This document shows, piece by piece, positions 16,821 to 25,297 of a DNA stretch of 64,000 nucleotides. The stretch lies in assembly GCF_043099315.1 (NCBI RefSeq), contig NZ_CP170746.1. One strand, written 5' to 3'. Position 1 is the stretch's first letter. Each line of letters starts with the position of its first letter. The translations under genes and the position numbers were made by a program. The DNA comes from Chlorogloeopsis fritschii. GTDB lineage: Bacteria; Cyanobacteriota; Cyanobacteriia; Cyanobacteriales; Nostocaceae. Below the pieces are notes generated by a model, which worked only from the letters and a program-made list of their open reading frames with translations, did no database searches and was not told where the DNA came from.

Positions 16821-17134
16821 GCGAAGATTGGAATAAGTTCCAAAAGCTCACAGAAGCAGAGGAATATTTTGATTTTTTTCAATTACCTTATGACCAAAAG
16901 GTTGTGAATGTAAATCGCCTGCATATTCTCAAAAAATTCTCCCAATATATTCAAGAAATTGATGAGAATTATACTGACCTTAGTCTCGAAGATAAGTTAA
17001 GTAAATATTGTGAGGCGCTGCAAAAGGCTTATCAGGTTTTTATCGAATCTACACCTCAAGAACAAAAGCTGTTCAAAGTGTTTAACCAGAAGCCTAAAAA
17101 TGTAATTACGCTGACAGAAATCACTTCTGATTAG
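16817..17134 (+). CDS. nifW: NifW, nitrogenase stabilizing/protective protein
   Basis: 105 residues. NifW interacts with the MoFe protein and helps protect it from oxygen. Typical features are the N-terminal WNKFQKLTEAEEYFDFFQLPYD and the central HILKKFSQYI. Coupled to the upstream gene by a 4-bp overlap and followed after 10 bp by hesA with an AGGAGG ribosome site. Confidence 0.93.
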   Translation: MSEDWNKFQKLTEAEEYFDFFQLPYDQKVVNVNRLHILKKFSQYIQEIDENYTDLSLEDKLSKYCEALQKAYQVFIESTPQEQKLFKVFNQKPKNVITLTEITSD

Positions 17135-17144
17135 GAGGTAAAAA

Positions 17145-17933
17145 GTGATAGACCTAACGCCTACCGAGTTAGAACGTTACCGTCGCCAAATAATGCTCCC
17201 CAATTTTGGCGAAGTTGCACAAAAGCGCCTGAAGTCAGCGACTGTTCTGGTGACAGGTGTGGGGGGATTAGGCGGTACGGCAGCGCTCTACCTAGCAGTA
17301 GCAGGCGTTGGGCGGCTGATCCTAGTTCGGGGTGGCGATCTGCGACTTGATGATATGAATCGTCAAATTTTGATGACGCATGATTGGGTTGGTAAGCCAA
17401 GGGTTTTTAAGGCAAAGCAAACTTTAGAAGCAATCAATCCTGATGTCAAGGTAGAAGCAGTTCATGAATATGTCACCCCGGAGAATGTGGATGTTTTGGT
17501 GCAATCTGCAGATATGGCGCTTGACTGCGCCCATAATTTTACGGAGCGCGATTTGTTGAATGAAGCTTGCGTGCGCTGGCGTAAACCAATGGTGGAAGCA
17601 GCGATGGATGGGATGGAAGCTTATCTAACTACGATTATTCCCGGTGTGACACCTTGTTTATCTTGCCTATTTCCCGAAAAACCAGATTGGGATCGGCGCG
17701 GATTTTCAGTGTTAGGTGCCGTATCTGGAACTCTCGCTTGTCTGTCAGCATTGGAAGCAATCAAGCTGATCACTGGATTTAGTCAACCTCTCCTATCGCA
17801 ACTGTTGACAATAGATCTTGCTCGCATGGAATTTGCCAAGCGCCATTCTTATCGCGATCGCTCTTGCCCGGTGTGTGGTAATAATGCACCTTGGAGATAC
17901 TTGCAATCAAAATCTACAGTCATTAGTCAGTAG
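17145..17933 (+). CDS. hesA: HesA, ThiF/MoeB-type adenylyltransferase
   Basis: 262 residues of the E1-like superfamily. The nucleotide-binding motif GVGGLGGTAALYLA is at about 38-52, with downstream DDMNRQILM. Two CxxC pairs near the C-terminus (CLSCLFP and CPVCGNN) are the usual zinc site. HesA is nif-linked in heterocystous cyanobacteria and needed for efficient nitrogen fixation, probably in metal or sulfur delivery. GTG start at 17145 behind AGGAGGTAAAAA. Confidence 0.92.
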   Translation: MIDLTPTELERYRRQIMLPNFGEVAQKRLKSATVLVTGVGGLGGTAALYLAVAGVGRLILVRGGDLRLDDMNRQILMTHDWVGKPRVFKAKQTLEAINPDVKVEAVHEYVTPENVDVLVQSADMALDCAHNFTERDLLNEACVRWRKPMVEAAMDGMEAYLTTIIPGVTPCLSCLFPEKPDWDRRGFSVLGAVSGTLACLSALEAIKLITGFSQPLLSQLLTIDLARMEFAKRHSYRDRSCPVCGNNAPWRYLQSKSTVISQ

Positions 17934-17980
17934 GGGCGGGTTTAGCCCTCACTCTCTGCGAGCTAAAACCGCCCGTACAT
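17931..17980. repeat. Palindromic TAGGGGCGGGTTT element, copy 1
   Basis: TAGGGGCGGGTTTAGC on the left and AAAACCGCCCGTACA on the right enclose a short loop. Related copies lie at 24128-24196 and 38581-38651. It overlaps the hesA stop codon region and may act as a transcript hairpin. Confidence 0.6.
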
Positions 17981-18080
17981 TAGTCATTGGTTATTAGTTA
18001 TTAGTTAATAGTTGATAGTTGATTGGAAAAACCTATAGACAACTACTAACAAAGGACAAATGACGAATGACAAAGGACAA
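17981..18080 (+). repeat. TTAGTTA/AAAGGAC heptamer spacer
   Basis: Another repeat-rich spacer, TTAGTCA/TTAGTTA units then AAAGGAC/AATGACG units, between hesA and hesB. Confidence 0.55.
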
Positions 18081-18103
18081 ATTTTCAATAGTCAGGAGGT
18101 CAA

Positions 18104-18475
18104 ATGTCTGTTACTTTGACAGAAAAAGCAGAATTTCGATTGCGAGCATTCTTAGCAGGTTCTGCTCCCGATGCCAATGACGCAACTAAAGGCATCCGCA
18201 TCTCTGTTAAAGATGGTGGTTGCAGTGGTTACGAATATGCAATGGATGTCACTAGTAAGCCCAAAGCAGATGATCTAGTGATCCAGCAAGGTAAGATAAC
18301 CATTTATGTTGATGCTGAAAGTGCGCCTCTATTAGAAGGGATTGTCATCGATTTTATTGATGGCGTGATGGAAAGCGGCTTCAAGTTTATCAACCCCAAT
18401 GCAACTGAAACCTGTGGGTGCGGCAAGTCATTCAAAACAAGTGATTGTTCGTCTGCGGGTGTACCTTGCAGTTAA
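18104..18475 (+). CDS. hesB: HesB, A-type Fe-S carrier protein
   Basis: 123 residues. HesB/IscA family: DGGCSGYEYAM holds the first conserved cysteine and TCGCGKSF the second pair. It delivers Fe-S clusters or iron, here presumably to nitrogenase components given its place between hesA and fdxH. ATG at 18104 with a perfect AGGAGGT upstream. The extra C-terminal cysteines (SDCSSAGVPCS) extend slightly beyond the minimal family. Confidence 0.93.
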   Translation: MSVTLTEKAEFRLRAFLAGSAPDANDATKGIRISVKDGGCSGYEYAMDVTSKPKADDLVIQQGKITIYVDAESAPLLEGIVIDFIDGVMESGFKFINPNATETCGCGKSFKTSDCSSAGVPCS

Positions 18476-18538
18476 TAGCTAATAGCTAATGGTTAATGGC
18501 TAATAGCAATCAACAACTTTATTGAGGAGAACACAAAA

Positions 18539-18838
18539 ATGGCAACCTACCAAGTTAGATTAATCAACAAAAAAGAAGATCTTGACGCTACAATCGAAGT
18601 TGATGAAGAGACTACTATCCTAGAAGCAGCAGAGGAAAATGGAATTGAGTTGCCATTCTCTTGTCACTCTGGTTCTTGCTCTAGCTGCGTCGGTAAGGTA
18701 GTTGAAGGTGAAATCGATCAATCTGAGCAAATCTTCCTTGATGACGATCAGGTTTCCAAAGGCTTCGCTTTACTTTGCGTAACCTATCCACGTTCTAATT
18801 GTACAATTAAGACCCATCAAGAACCTTATCTTGTCTAA
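18539..18838 (+). CDS. fdxH: FdxH, heterocyst [2Fe-2S] ferredoxin
   Basis: 99 residues. Plant-type ferredoxin with cluster ligands in CHSGSCSSC and the fourth cysteine in FALLCVTYP. The nif context and the non-photosynthetic variations (SGSCSSCVG) fit FdxH, the direct electron donor to NifH in heterocysts, rather than PetF. GAGGAG ribosome site. Last gene of the nif cluster; a hairpin with a U-rich stretch follows. Confidence 0.93.
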   Translation: MATYQVRLINKKEDLDATIEVDEETTILEAAEENGIELPFSCHSGSCSSCVGKVVEGEIDQSEQIFLDDDQVSKGFALLCVTYPRSNCTIKTHQEPYLV

Positions 18839-19268
18839 AGTTTTTATTTTTTCTCCCCTTCATTTTCTCTTTTTCTAGCTCATCTTGAAGTTATAGCTTT
18901 TATAGAGCTATGACTTCTTATTTCTATGTTTAGAACTCAATACACTTACAGTTAAAGTACAACCTTAAATAATTAATTATTTTTTATATTTTAGCTTTCT
19001 TTCTTTAAATATAACCTATTTTTGTAATTGGTTTAACGTTTTTTTATTTTTATTTTATAAATAATTAAGTAAGCAATATTTTGATGTATTGACAGTTCAT
19101 ATTTTATTAATGGCATTGGCACAGTCAATAGCTAAATAATATAGTTCCTTTGTTATCAAAGTAGAAAATAAACGCTTGATACTTAATCGAAAATTTGCCT
19201 GCTGCGTTTACGTCCAGATTGTTAATGGGTAATCAGATATTTTTCAAAATTGAGGCATTGGTAACAAT
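18839..19268. other. AT-rich intergenic region upstream of ctaB
   Basis: Apart from the fdxH hairpin I see no gene, repeat or clear regulatory motif. No GTA-N8-TAC box is present. It presumably contains the ctaB promoter. Confidence 0.5.
18887..18917 (+). terminator. Hairpin downstream of fdxH
   Basis: GAAGTTATAGCT pairs with AGCTATGACTTC around a short loop with one mismatch, 50 bp after the fdxH stop. A T-rich stretch precedes it and a weaker one follows. Plausible end of the nif transcript. Confidence 0.5.
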
Positions 19269-20219
19269 ATGATAGGGAACACTGTCACGCGCCGCTATCA
19301 GAATTTTTTAGAAATTGTTCAGAGTTACTATCAACTCACAAAGCCCCGAATTATTCCCCTATTGCTGATTACCACAACTGCTAGTATGTCTATTGCATCT
19401 AGGGGAAAATTAGATTTGATATTGCTACTATTCACCTTAGCTGGCGGTACTTTTGCTGCTGCTAGTGCCCAGACATTTAATTGCGTTTATGATCGCGACA
19501 TTGATTATGAAATGGAACGCACGCGCCACCGCCCTTTACCTTCCGGGCGGGTACAGCCTACTCATGCTTTAATATTTGCGATCGCCTTAGCTTGTATTTC
19601 CTTCACGTTGCTGGCAGCCTTTGTGAATTTGCTTAGTGCTGTGCTGGCAATGTCCGGTATTTTGTTTTATGTGGGCGTCTATACTCATTTACTCAAACGC
19701 CATACATCTCTCAATATTGTGATTGGTGGGGCTGCTGGGGCAATTCCAACGTTAGTGGGTTGGGCAGCAGTTACAGATAGTGTAAGCTGGACAGCATGGC
19801 TTTTATTTGCGATCGTTTTTTTATGGACACCTCCTCATTTTTGGGCGCTGGCATTAATGATTAGCGAAGATTATGCCAAGGTGGGTGTGCCGATGCTGCC
19901 AGTAGTTGCTGATAATATTACCGCCGCTCGCCAAATATGGGTGTACACTTTACTACTGATTCCCAGCACATTTTTATTACTAGAACCTCTCAACGTAATG
20001 GGTGCAATTTATGGCAGCACAACCTTTATACTGGGGGCTATTTTTATCAAAAAAGCTTGGGCACTTTTACACAATTCAGAGGATAAACAATTAGCGCGAT
20101 CGCTTTTTCTTTATTCGATTCTCTACATGATGTTACTTTGTGCCGCAATGGTGATTGATAGCTTTCCTATCACCCATAAGTTAATTGAGGTAATTTTAGG
20201 TTTTTTGGTTAGTAGATAG
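19269..20219 (+). CDS. ctaB: Protoheme IX farnesyltransferase (heme O synthase)
   Basis: 316 residues. UbiA-type prenyltransferase that farnesylates heme B to heme O for heme-copper oxidases. The first aspartate-rich motif is NCVYDRDIDYEMERT with RHRPLPSGR after it; the second region is MISEDYAKVGVPMLPV. About nine hydrophobic segments. It lies between the nif cluster and the cox operon of this window, consistent with supplying heme to a heterocyst oxidase (inference). No ctaA gene is adjacent. Confidence 0.93.
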   Translation: MIGNTVTRRYQNFLEIVQSYYQLTKPRIIPLLLITTTASMSIASRGKLDLILLLFTLAGGTFAAASAQTFNCVYDRDIDYEMERTRHRPLPSGRVQPTHALIFAIALACISFTLLAAFVNLLSAVLAMSGILFYVGVYTHLLKRHTSLNIVIGGAAGAIPTLVGWAAVTDSVSWTAWLLFAIVFLWTPPHFWALALMISEDYAKVGVPMLPVVADNITAARQIWVYTLLLIPSTFLLLEPLNVMGAIYGSTTFILGAIFIKKAWALLHNSEDKQLARSLFLYSILYMMLLCAAMVIDSFPITHKLIEVILGFLVSR

Positions 20220-20229
20220 TGAAAAACAA

Positions 20230-20260
20230 GATCCCCGACTTCTCAAAGAAGTCGGAGATC
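20230..20260 (+). terminator. CCCCGACTTCT-type palindrome, copy 1
   Basis: GATCCCCGACTTCT and AGAAGTCGGAGATC flank a 3-nt loop, 10 bp after the ctaB stop and convergent with the molbindin gene. Likely bidirectional terminator; three relatives lie elsewhere in the window. Confidence 0.65.
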
Positions 20261-20288
20261 TGTGTCTTGAGTACAACACAATCAATTT

Positions 20289-20498
20289 TTAATCAACAGC
20301 AACCATCACATCTGTTGCTTTAATAACAGCATAAGCTTCTTTTCCTTCTGATAATTGAAGACTGTCAGCTGAGGCTTTTGTGATAACTGAGGTAACTTCT
20401 ACTCCTGGTGCAATTTCTAAAGTGACTTCAGTATTAACGGAACCTGGTACAACTTTTTTAACAGTAGCTTTTAGAGCGTTACGAGCACTGACTTTCAT
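20289..20498 (-). CDS. Molbindin (TOBE domain), molybdate/tungstate-binding protein
   Basis: 69 residues, a single TOBE/Mop domain: MKVSARNALKATVKKVVPG then VNTEVTLEIAPGVEVTSVIT and LQLSEGKEAYAVIKATDVMVAV. Mop proteins assemble as hexamers and store molybdate in the cytoplasm. Its position next to the Mo-nitrogenase cluster suggests buffering of molybdate for FeMo-cofactor. Full length for the family. Confidence 0.9.
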   Translation of the reverse strand: MKVSARNALKATVKKVVPGSVNTEVTLEIAPGVEVTSVITKASADSLQLSEGKEAYAVIKATDVMVAVD

Positions 20499-20636
20499 AT
20501 TCTAAATTTACTAATTTTGACACGCTCATGCTATCACAAGAAAATTATTTTTATATAATACATTATGTTTATTTTCAGATTTTGTTTATACTTATTCAAG
20601 TATTTTTTATAATTTCCGGCTGTAAATGTATCAATT

Positions 20637-21278
20637 ATGTCAGAATCAAAACATTACAAACCAGAAAATGAAGATTTTGAGCGCAAGTGGCTAGCCTACT
20701 ATCAAGCTGTTGAAGGGCGTCCACCACGAGACACTCTACTGACAGCGTTAGATTCTTTTGATAAAGAAAATATAGGTACTTCTAAGCCTTATTTCGCAGT
20801 CGACTTAGGGTGTGGAGAAGGAAGAGATACTGTCGAATTATTACGTCGTGGTTGGCGGGTATTAGCAATTGATGGACAACAAGAAGCCATTACTCGTTTG
20901 TTAAATCATCCTGACATTGATTCACAACTTTTACAAACCCGCGTTCTGCGTTTTGAAAATTTAACTTTACCAGAATCGGTAGATTTAGTAAATGCTAGTT
21001 TTTCACTACCTTTTTGTCCACCAGGATCTTTTCCGAAATTATGGAAAGTAATTGTTACATCTTTACGTTCTGGTGGTCGCTTTGCTGGTCAATTATTCGG
21101 AGAGCGTGATTCTTGGGCTATTTACACTTCTATTACTCATCATACCCGCAAACAAGTAGAACAGATGCTGGAAGGCTTTGAAATTGAAATATTAAACGAA
21201 GAAGATCATCCAGGTAAAACAGCGCTAGGAGAAGAAAAACACTGGCATATTTTTCACGTAGTAGCACGTAAATTATAA
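20637..21278 (+). CDS. Class I SAM-dependent methyltransferase
   Basis: 213 residues with the SAM-binding motif I FAVDLGCGEGRDTVELLRRG at about 56-75 and an acidic motif II end (VLAIDGQQEAI). The layout is close to TehB/thiopurine-type methyltransferases. Substrate unknown. ATG at 20637; the upstream 130 bp is AT-rich. Confidence 0.8.
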   Translation: MSESKHYKPENEDFERKWLAYYQAVEGRPPRDTLLTALDSFDKENIGTSKPYFAVDLGCGEGRDTVELLRRGWRVLAIDGQQEAITRLLNHPDIDSQLLQTRVLRFENLTLPESVDLVNASFSLPFCPPGSFPKLWKVIVTSLRSGGRFAGQLFGERDSWAIYTSITHHTRKQVEQMLEGFEIEILNEEDHPGKTALGEEKHWHIFHVVARKL

Positions 21279-21303
21279 TACTGTTGTTATGTTGAAAGAT
21301 GCA

Positions 21304-21334
21304 GTTCCCCGACTTCTTTGAGAAGTCGGGGAAC
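21304..21334 (+). terminator. CCCCGACTTCT-type palindrome, copy 2 (perfect 14-3-14)
   Basis: GTTCCCCGACTTCT, loop TTG, AGAAGTCGGGGAAC, 26 bp after the methyltransferase stop and followed by TTGTTTT. Strong factor-independent terminator candidate. Confidence 0.7.
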
Positions 21335-21477
21335 TTGTTTTGAATAAAACTATACCAATTTAATAAAACTGTGACAGCAAATGCATGAGTTGTTCTTAGC
21401 AACATGAGTGCGATCGCCACTAACATTCAAACTCACCTGAAAATAGAGTTGGGGGAACGGAAAACAGAGAAAGTCAT

Positions 21478-21634
21478 ATCTTGCACCCACGCTCTTGTCG
21501 CCAAGAAATAAATTTCTTGGCTAAAAGTTAAAGTCAGTTAAAACTGACTTTAAATATAAGCCTGGAACTTAAGTACCCTACGGGAAGCCGCCCTTTGGGC
21601 GTCTACCAGGCGTTTTAGGGGCGAGGTGCAAGAT
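21478..21634. mobile_element. 157-bp MITE-like element with 10-bp terminal inverted repeats
   Basis: ATCTTGCACC at the left end is perfectly inverted as GGTGCAAGAT at the right end. Inside are nested smaller palindromes: CCAAGAAATAAATTTCTTGG, AAAGTCAGTTAAAACTGACTTT-like, and GAAGCCGCCCTTTGGGCGTCT. No coding potential. The organisation fits a non-autonomous element or a highly structured RNA; the family is unidentified. Confidence 0.45.
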
Positions 21635-22262
21635 GTGAAGAAAGAAATATTTTCATTTCTTTGTTATGGATAGAGCTATTCTGTGGCTGAGTTCTGTATT
21701 TTAAGTTCTATTGATTATTGATATTTAATTGCAATTTGCTTGTTGTTTATTACTCTAATATAAAATTCATAAAAGATTTTCTTAGCTTATTAAAAGCAAA
21801 AAACACAAATATTTTGGATTATTTTAATATTCACTTTCTAGAGAATTTTGCAAAGTTTTATAACCAACTCCTTGTGCATCTTTTCTCCAAAGATAATATA
21901 TAAATGTAGGCTAAATTGTTGCCTCAGAACCTAAACTTCAGCAGCGAAAAGCAGTTACATTCTCTGTAATTAATGTAGTTATAAATCTTGGCTAAACTAA
22001 AAATTGTGAGTAAATGTAAGATATATTCAAGGTAAAAATCACGGGAAAATGCGTAATTCTTCTCTCACTCAAAGCCAGATTTATTAAGACATGAAACGAC
22101 ATAATTTGAAGTTTCGTAATTGCTTTTTGAAATAGCGACTCTAATTCTCGCAATTCAGCCTAAGTTTCGATGAAGCGTGTATGCCGGAGGCATATGCAGT
22201 AAGGGAAGAATTGCAGCAATATAGAACCAATTTCCTTACAAAAAGGGAAAGGAGCAGGAATT

Positions 22263-22859
22263 ATGAGAGCCAAACACATCATGACTCAAGATGTAGCTAC
22301 CATTCGCGGTTCGGCTACTGTAGCAGAAGCAGTCAAACTCATGAGGCTCAAAGGATTACGATGCTTAATTGTTGAAGCTCGTCACGATGGAGATGCTTAC
22401 GGTATTGTTACCGAGACTGATATTGTCTCCAAGGTGATTGCTCATGGGAAAGATCTCAAACAGGTACATATCTACGAAATTATGAGCAAGCCTTGCATAG
22501 TAGTCAATCCCGATCTTGATGTGGAATATGTAGCACGGCTATTTGCTAATACAGGTGTTTGGCGTGCGCCTGTTATCCAAGGTGAACTACTTGGTATTCT
22601 TTCCGTCACCGATATTATTATGAAAGGTGACTTCCTTGAAAAGCCCAAATTAGCATTCTTGCAAAAAGAACTCCAAAAAGCGATATCGAATGCTCGTTCA
22701 GTTTCTAGTAACTGTGGTGCTGATTCTAAAAAAGCTATTGAAGCTTGGGATTTGGTGGACGAACTTGAAGCAGAAGCTTGTTTTTATGGTGTTCCAAAAC
22801 CAGAAAAATCAGCTAGAGAGCTATTCTCTGACGAACGGAAATTAGCAACTGTTAGTTAA
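22263..22859 (+). CDS. CBS-CP12 fusion protein
   Basis: 198 residues. Two CBS motifs: first at about 1-60 (MRAKHIMTQDVATIRG...GIVTETDIVSKVI), second at about 68-125 (IYEIMSKPCIVVNPDLDV...GILSVTDIIMKGD). The C-terminal 60 residues resemble CP12, with AIEAWDLVDELEAEACFYG. CBS pairs bind adenine nucleotides, and CP12 regulates GAPDH and PRK of the Calvin cycle; CBS-CP12 fusions are known in cyanobacteria. Here the CP12 part has one cysteine before the helix (NCGADS) and lacks the C-terminal disulfide pair. ATG at 22263 with AAAGGAGCAGG upstream. Confidence 0.85.
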   Translation: MRAKHIMTQDVATIRGSATVAEAVKLMRLKGLRCLIVEARHDGDAYGIVTETDIVSKVIAHGKDLKQVHIYEIMSKPCIVVNPDLDVEYVARLFANTGVWRAPVIQGELLGILSVTDIIMKGDFLEKPKLAFLQKELQKAISNARSVSSNCGADSKKAIEAWDLVDELEAEACFYGVPKPEKSARELFSDERKLATVS

Positions 22860-22920
22860 CAGCTTAAATAGGCAGGCGATACTACCTAATAATTGATAAT
22901 GTAGTTGCAAGTTTTTAGAG

Positions 22921-22952
22921 AATGGTGGACAGCATCCACCATTTCTCTTTTT
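22921..22952 (+). terminator. Rho-independent terminator after CBS-CP12 gene
   Basis: AATGGTGGA, loop CAGCA, TCCACCATT, followed by TCTCTTTTTT. Canonical stem plus U tract. Confidence 0.8.
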
Positions 22953-23690
22953 TGGCATTTTAATTTATTTATTTGAGAAGACTTATCAATATTAACTTTA
23001 TCAATAACAGATAAACAATACAACAGCAAAAATGAGTCATTCTAAAGTAGTTTACGTACAGATTGCGAGAATTAATAGCAGAATATATGAAATCTTTTCT
23101 TGGAAAAAATGAGAATAATTATCTAAGCTTGGTTTAGAAATTAATTAATGTTAGTTTAAAGAGTTAGATTTTACTGATTAATAGTATCAAAAGATTCTTT
23201 TTTTTAATTAGTTATGTTTATTATAAATCTAGCTGGAGATACAAAACTGGAGCGTGAGATATTGCTTTGGAGATTGTGGACATTTTCTGAGTATAATTAC
23301 TAGCTAAGTTTATGTTCACCACAGAAACTTAATATTTTTAATTTTGATAAACTCACTCTCAACAATGATTTAGGCTTTGAGAATAAAGAGTTTATCACAG
23401 CTTGTATAAACAAAGTAAGTCTAGCGCTTAAGGCTGAAATTTCCTTATTAGTTATGGAATTAACTATTTTCAGTTAAATTATGGTATCAAAGGCTATCAA
23501 TAAACAGTTATACAGAAAAGTTTCCAAAAGTTACTAGAGTTTCCTCACCCGCGACTTGAAAGATTTCACGCAACTATGGATGTGAAATCAGTTCTATGTA
23601 TAGAAATGAAACTCAAGATCTTTGAGAAACAAGGGCATACTTTATGTCGTAATTCATACAACATAAGCTGCGGAATCAAGAGAGAAAGAA
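22953..23690. other. AT-rich gap, nothing recognised
   Basis: About 740 bp with no open frame of coding character on either strand, no palindromic repeat family and no clear NtcA box. It may hold the long leader of the following small gene. Confidence 0.45.
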
Positions 23691-24062
23691 ATGACAAATT
23701 ATTGCTTAAATCATGATGATTCACATCCGGCTCAACTAACCTCAGCGGATATTATATTGCGTCAGCAGCTAGAGAATTCCATTAGCACATATTTTTATGA
23801 TGCTTGCGATCGCACTATACAAAATTTGTTATCTATTTGCCGTTGGTATGTAATTACCTGTGCCAATGCTATGACTTTGGTAATTGAATGCCCCGATCAA
23901 ATTACTAACTGGCGTGTCTTACAAAAAATAGTACCAATGGCAACAGTACTGGGTGAAATTATTAACAGCGCGAAAATAAGGGTTTGTCCACCCGCTAATT
24001 TAGGAATACCTTTTGAAATGAGGGTAGATGAGCTATCAGTTTATCGAGAAGGGAATAGGTAA
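23691..24062 (+). CDS. Hypothetical protein (123 aa)
   Basis: Not a family I recognise. The sequence has ordinary amino-acid composition with an apparent conserved core FYDACDRTIQNLLSICRWYV and VIECPDQITNWRVLQKIVPM, suggesting a folded alpha/beta protein without membrane segments. AGAGAGAAAGAAATG provides a reasonable ribosome site. The last few codons run into a repeat array (GGGAATAGG...), so the C-terminus may be repeat-derived. Confidence 0.6.
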   Translation: MTNYCLNHDDSHPAQLTSADIILRQQLENSISTYFYDACDRTIQNLLSICRWYVITCANAMTLVIECPDQITNWRVLQKIVPMATVLGEIINSAKIRVCPPANLGIPFEMRVDELSVYREGNR

Positions 24063-24127
24063 TAGGGAACAGGGAACGGGGAACAGAGAACAGGAATTTA
24101 TAGTAGTAGGTTATTTACTACTAACTA

Positions 24128-24196
24128 CTGTACGGGCGGGTTTTGCCTATGATTTCTCTGCTAAACCGACGATCTATCTTTTAAACCCGCCCCTAC
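24128..24196. repeat. Palindromic TAGGGGCGGGTTT element, copy 2
   Basis: TGTACGGGCGGGTTTTG on the left, AAACCCGCCCCTA on the right with an inner imperfect stem. It lies at the 3' ends of two convergent genes and could serve both as terminator. Confidence 0.6.
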
Positions 24197-24202
24197 TAAT
24201 CA

Positions 24203-24664
24203 CTATCTATCGATAATAGCTGTTATTTCTGCAAACACTAAATCAGCAGAATGTTTAACAGCAGGGCTTAATTCCCAACCAAAGTCAAGATTTGCCGCTT
24301 CAATTAGGTAAACTATTACCTCTTGGGGAAAGTCATTCTCAAAGATTTTTCTACCTGCGGCTAAAGCATGATCCCAACGAAAATCATGCAAATTATAACT
24401 GGGTTCCGGCAGTGCTTCTAGTTCTTTTCCAGGAACTTTAAATACCGCACCTGCTTCGGAACCTGTTGCACTTGCATCAATAATTATTAACTGTTTGCTA
24501 CCTCTTGCTTGAAACATCACTTCCATGCCCGCAGTACCACAGTCATAGACTTGTACATGGGAATGAGGATATGCGGCAAGATATTGCTGTAGGCGTTGGG
24601 CAATTATTACGCCTATGGCATCGTCACTACGGTTAAGATTACCGCAACCAATAATAGTTAGCAT
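24203..24664 (-). CDS. Hydrogenase maturation protease (HupW/HyaD type)
   Basis: 153 residues of the nickel-hydrogenase maturation endopeptidase family: LTIIGCGNLNRSDDAIGV at the N-terminus (G-GN-D-D-G motif with the first metal acid), VYDCGTAGMEV, and LHDFRWDHAL. Such proteases trim the C-terminus of the large subunit after NiFe insertion. Close to nif genes the likely client is the uptake hydrogenase HupL, hence hupW, but the hydrogenase genes are not in the window, so the symbol is left blank. Confidence 0.85.
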   Translation of the reverse strand: MLTIIGCGNLNRSDDAIGVIIAQRLQQYLAAYPHSHVQVYDCGTAGMEVMFQARGSKQLIIIDASATGSEAGAVFKVPGKELEALPEPSYNLHDFRWDHALAAGRKIFENDFPQEVIVYLIEAANLDFGWELSPAVKHSADLVFAEITAIIDR

Positions 24665-25297
24665 TTATTGGTGGCAACTAAATATTTTTAGCGATCGCAT
24701 CACATTTATTGTCAATTAAATTTAACGCAGAATTGGTAAATTCTTCTGGCTCCTGACTTCTGACTCTTGGTTTTTTCTTAATCCACAGGAATTTTACATG
24801 ATTTAAATATCTCAGCCTAAAATATAGGTTATATTAGTATCCTATCGAAAAAGTTTTGAAATAAAAACAAAGACTAAAACCACAATATTAATTTAGTCGC
24901 AGCAAGATATCATATTATTTTTTTCTAAACTGTTTTATTGTCTACATTTTAAAAAATATTTTGTAACTGCAAATACAAATTATTAGTAATAAAAAGTTAC
25001 TAGAATTACATTCTTGAAATTATAGTTTATTATTCACATTTAGAATTTAACATTTTGGTTAAAAAATACATTATTTACTTTTGTTAAAGAATATTATAAA
25101 AATGTGTTAATTGTTAAAATTAATGTAGAAATAGAAGCAAATTCATCCAATGCTACAACCAGTTGATTTTAGTTGAACCGAATTCCGCTGCACAGATATT
25201 TAGATATAGATATCGGTTATGAGTTGCTTGGATTGGATGTGAATCTTTGAGATTAGGCTTATATGCTGCACGTAAATATGCTTAGGAGAATTCTACT
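24665..25297. other. AT-rich regulatory region upstream of the cox operon
   Basis: About 630 bp between divergent genes. It contains one clear NtcA-type promoter at 24963-25006 (listed separately). No gene seen. Confidence 0.6.
24963..25006 (+). promoter_or_regulatory. NtcA-activated class II promoter candidate
   Basis: GTAACTGCAAATAC is a perfect GTA-N8-TAC NtcA box (24963-24976). Exactly 24 bp further is TAGAAT (25001-25006), a perfect TAN3T -10 element; spacings of about 22-24 bp are typical of NtcA-activated promoters. Transcription would start near 25013 and read into the DUF2231-coxBAC operon 285 bp downstream. Confidence 0.6.

Larger units (their letters stand above)
21279..22262. other. 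984-bp non-coding region with a MITE-like element
   Basis: Contains the palindrome at 21304 and the 157-bp inverted-repeat element at 21478-21634. The remainder (about 21640-22260) is AT-rich; the open frame at 21718-21903 has the composition of random AT-rich sequence and no ribosome site. No RNA gene recognised. Confidence 0.5.

Noticed and set aside
21718..21903. 61-codon plus-strand ORF
   Set aside because: Very AT-rich, Asn/Phe/Leu-dominated, no ribosome site and no similarity that I can see.
22181..22375. 64-codon ORF overlapping the CBS-CP12 start
   Set aside because: Out of frame with the clear CBS domain gene that has a good ribosome site at 22263.
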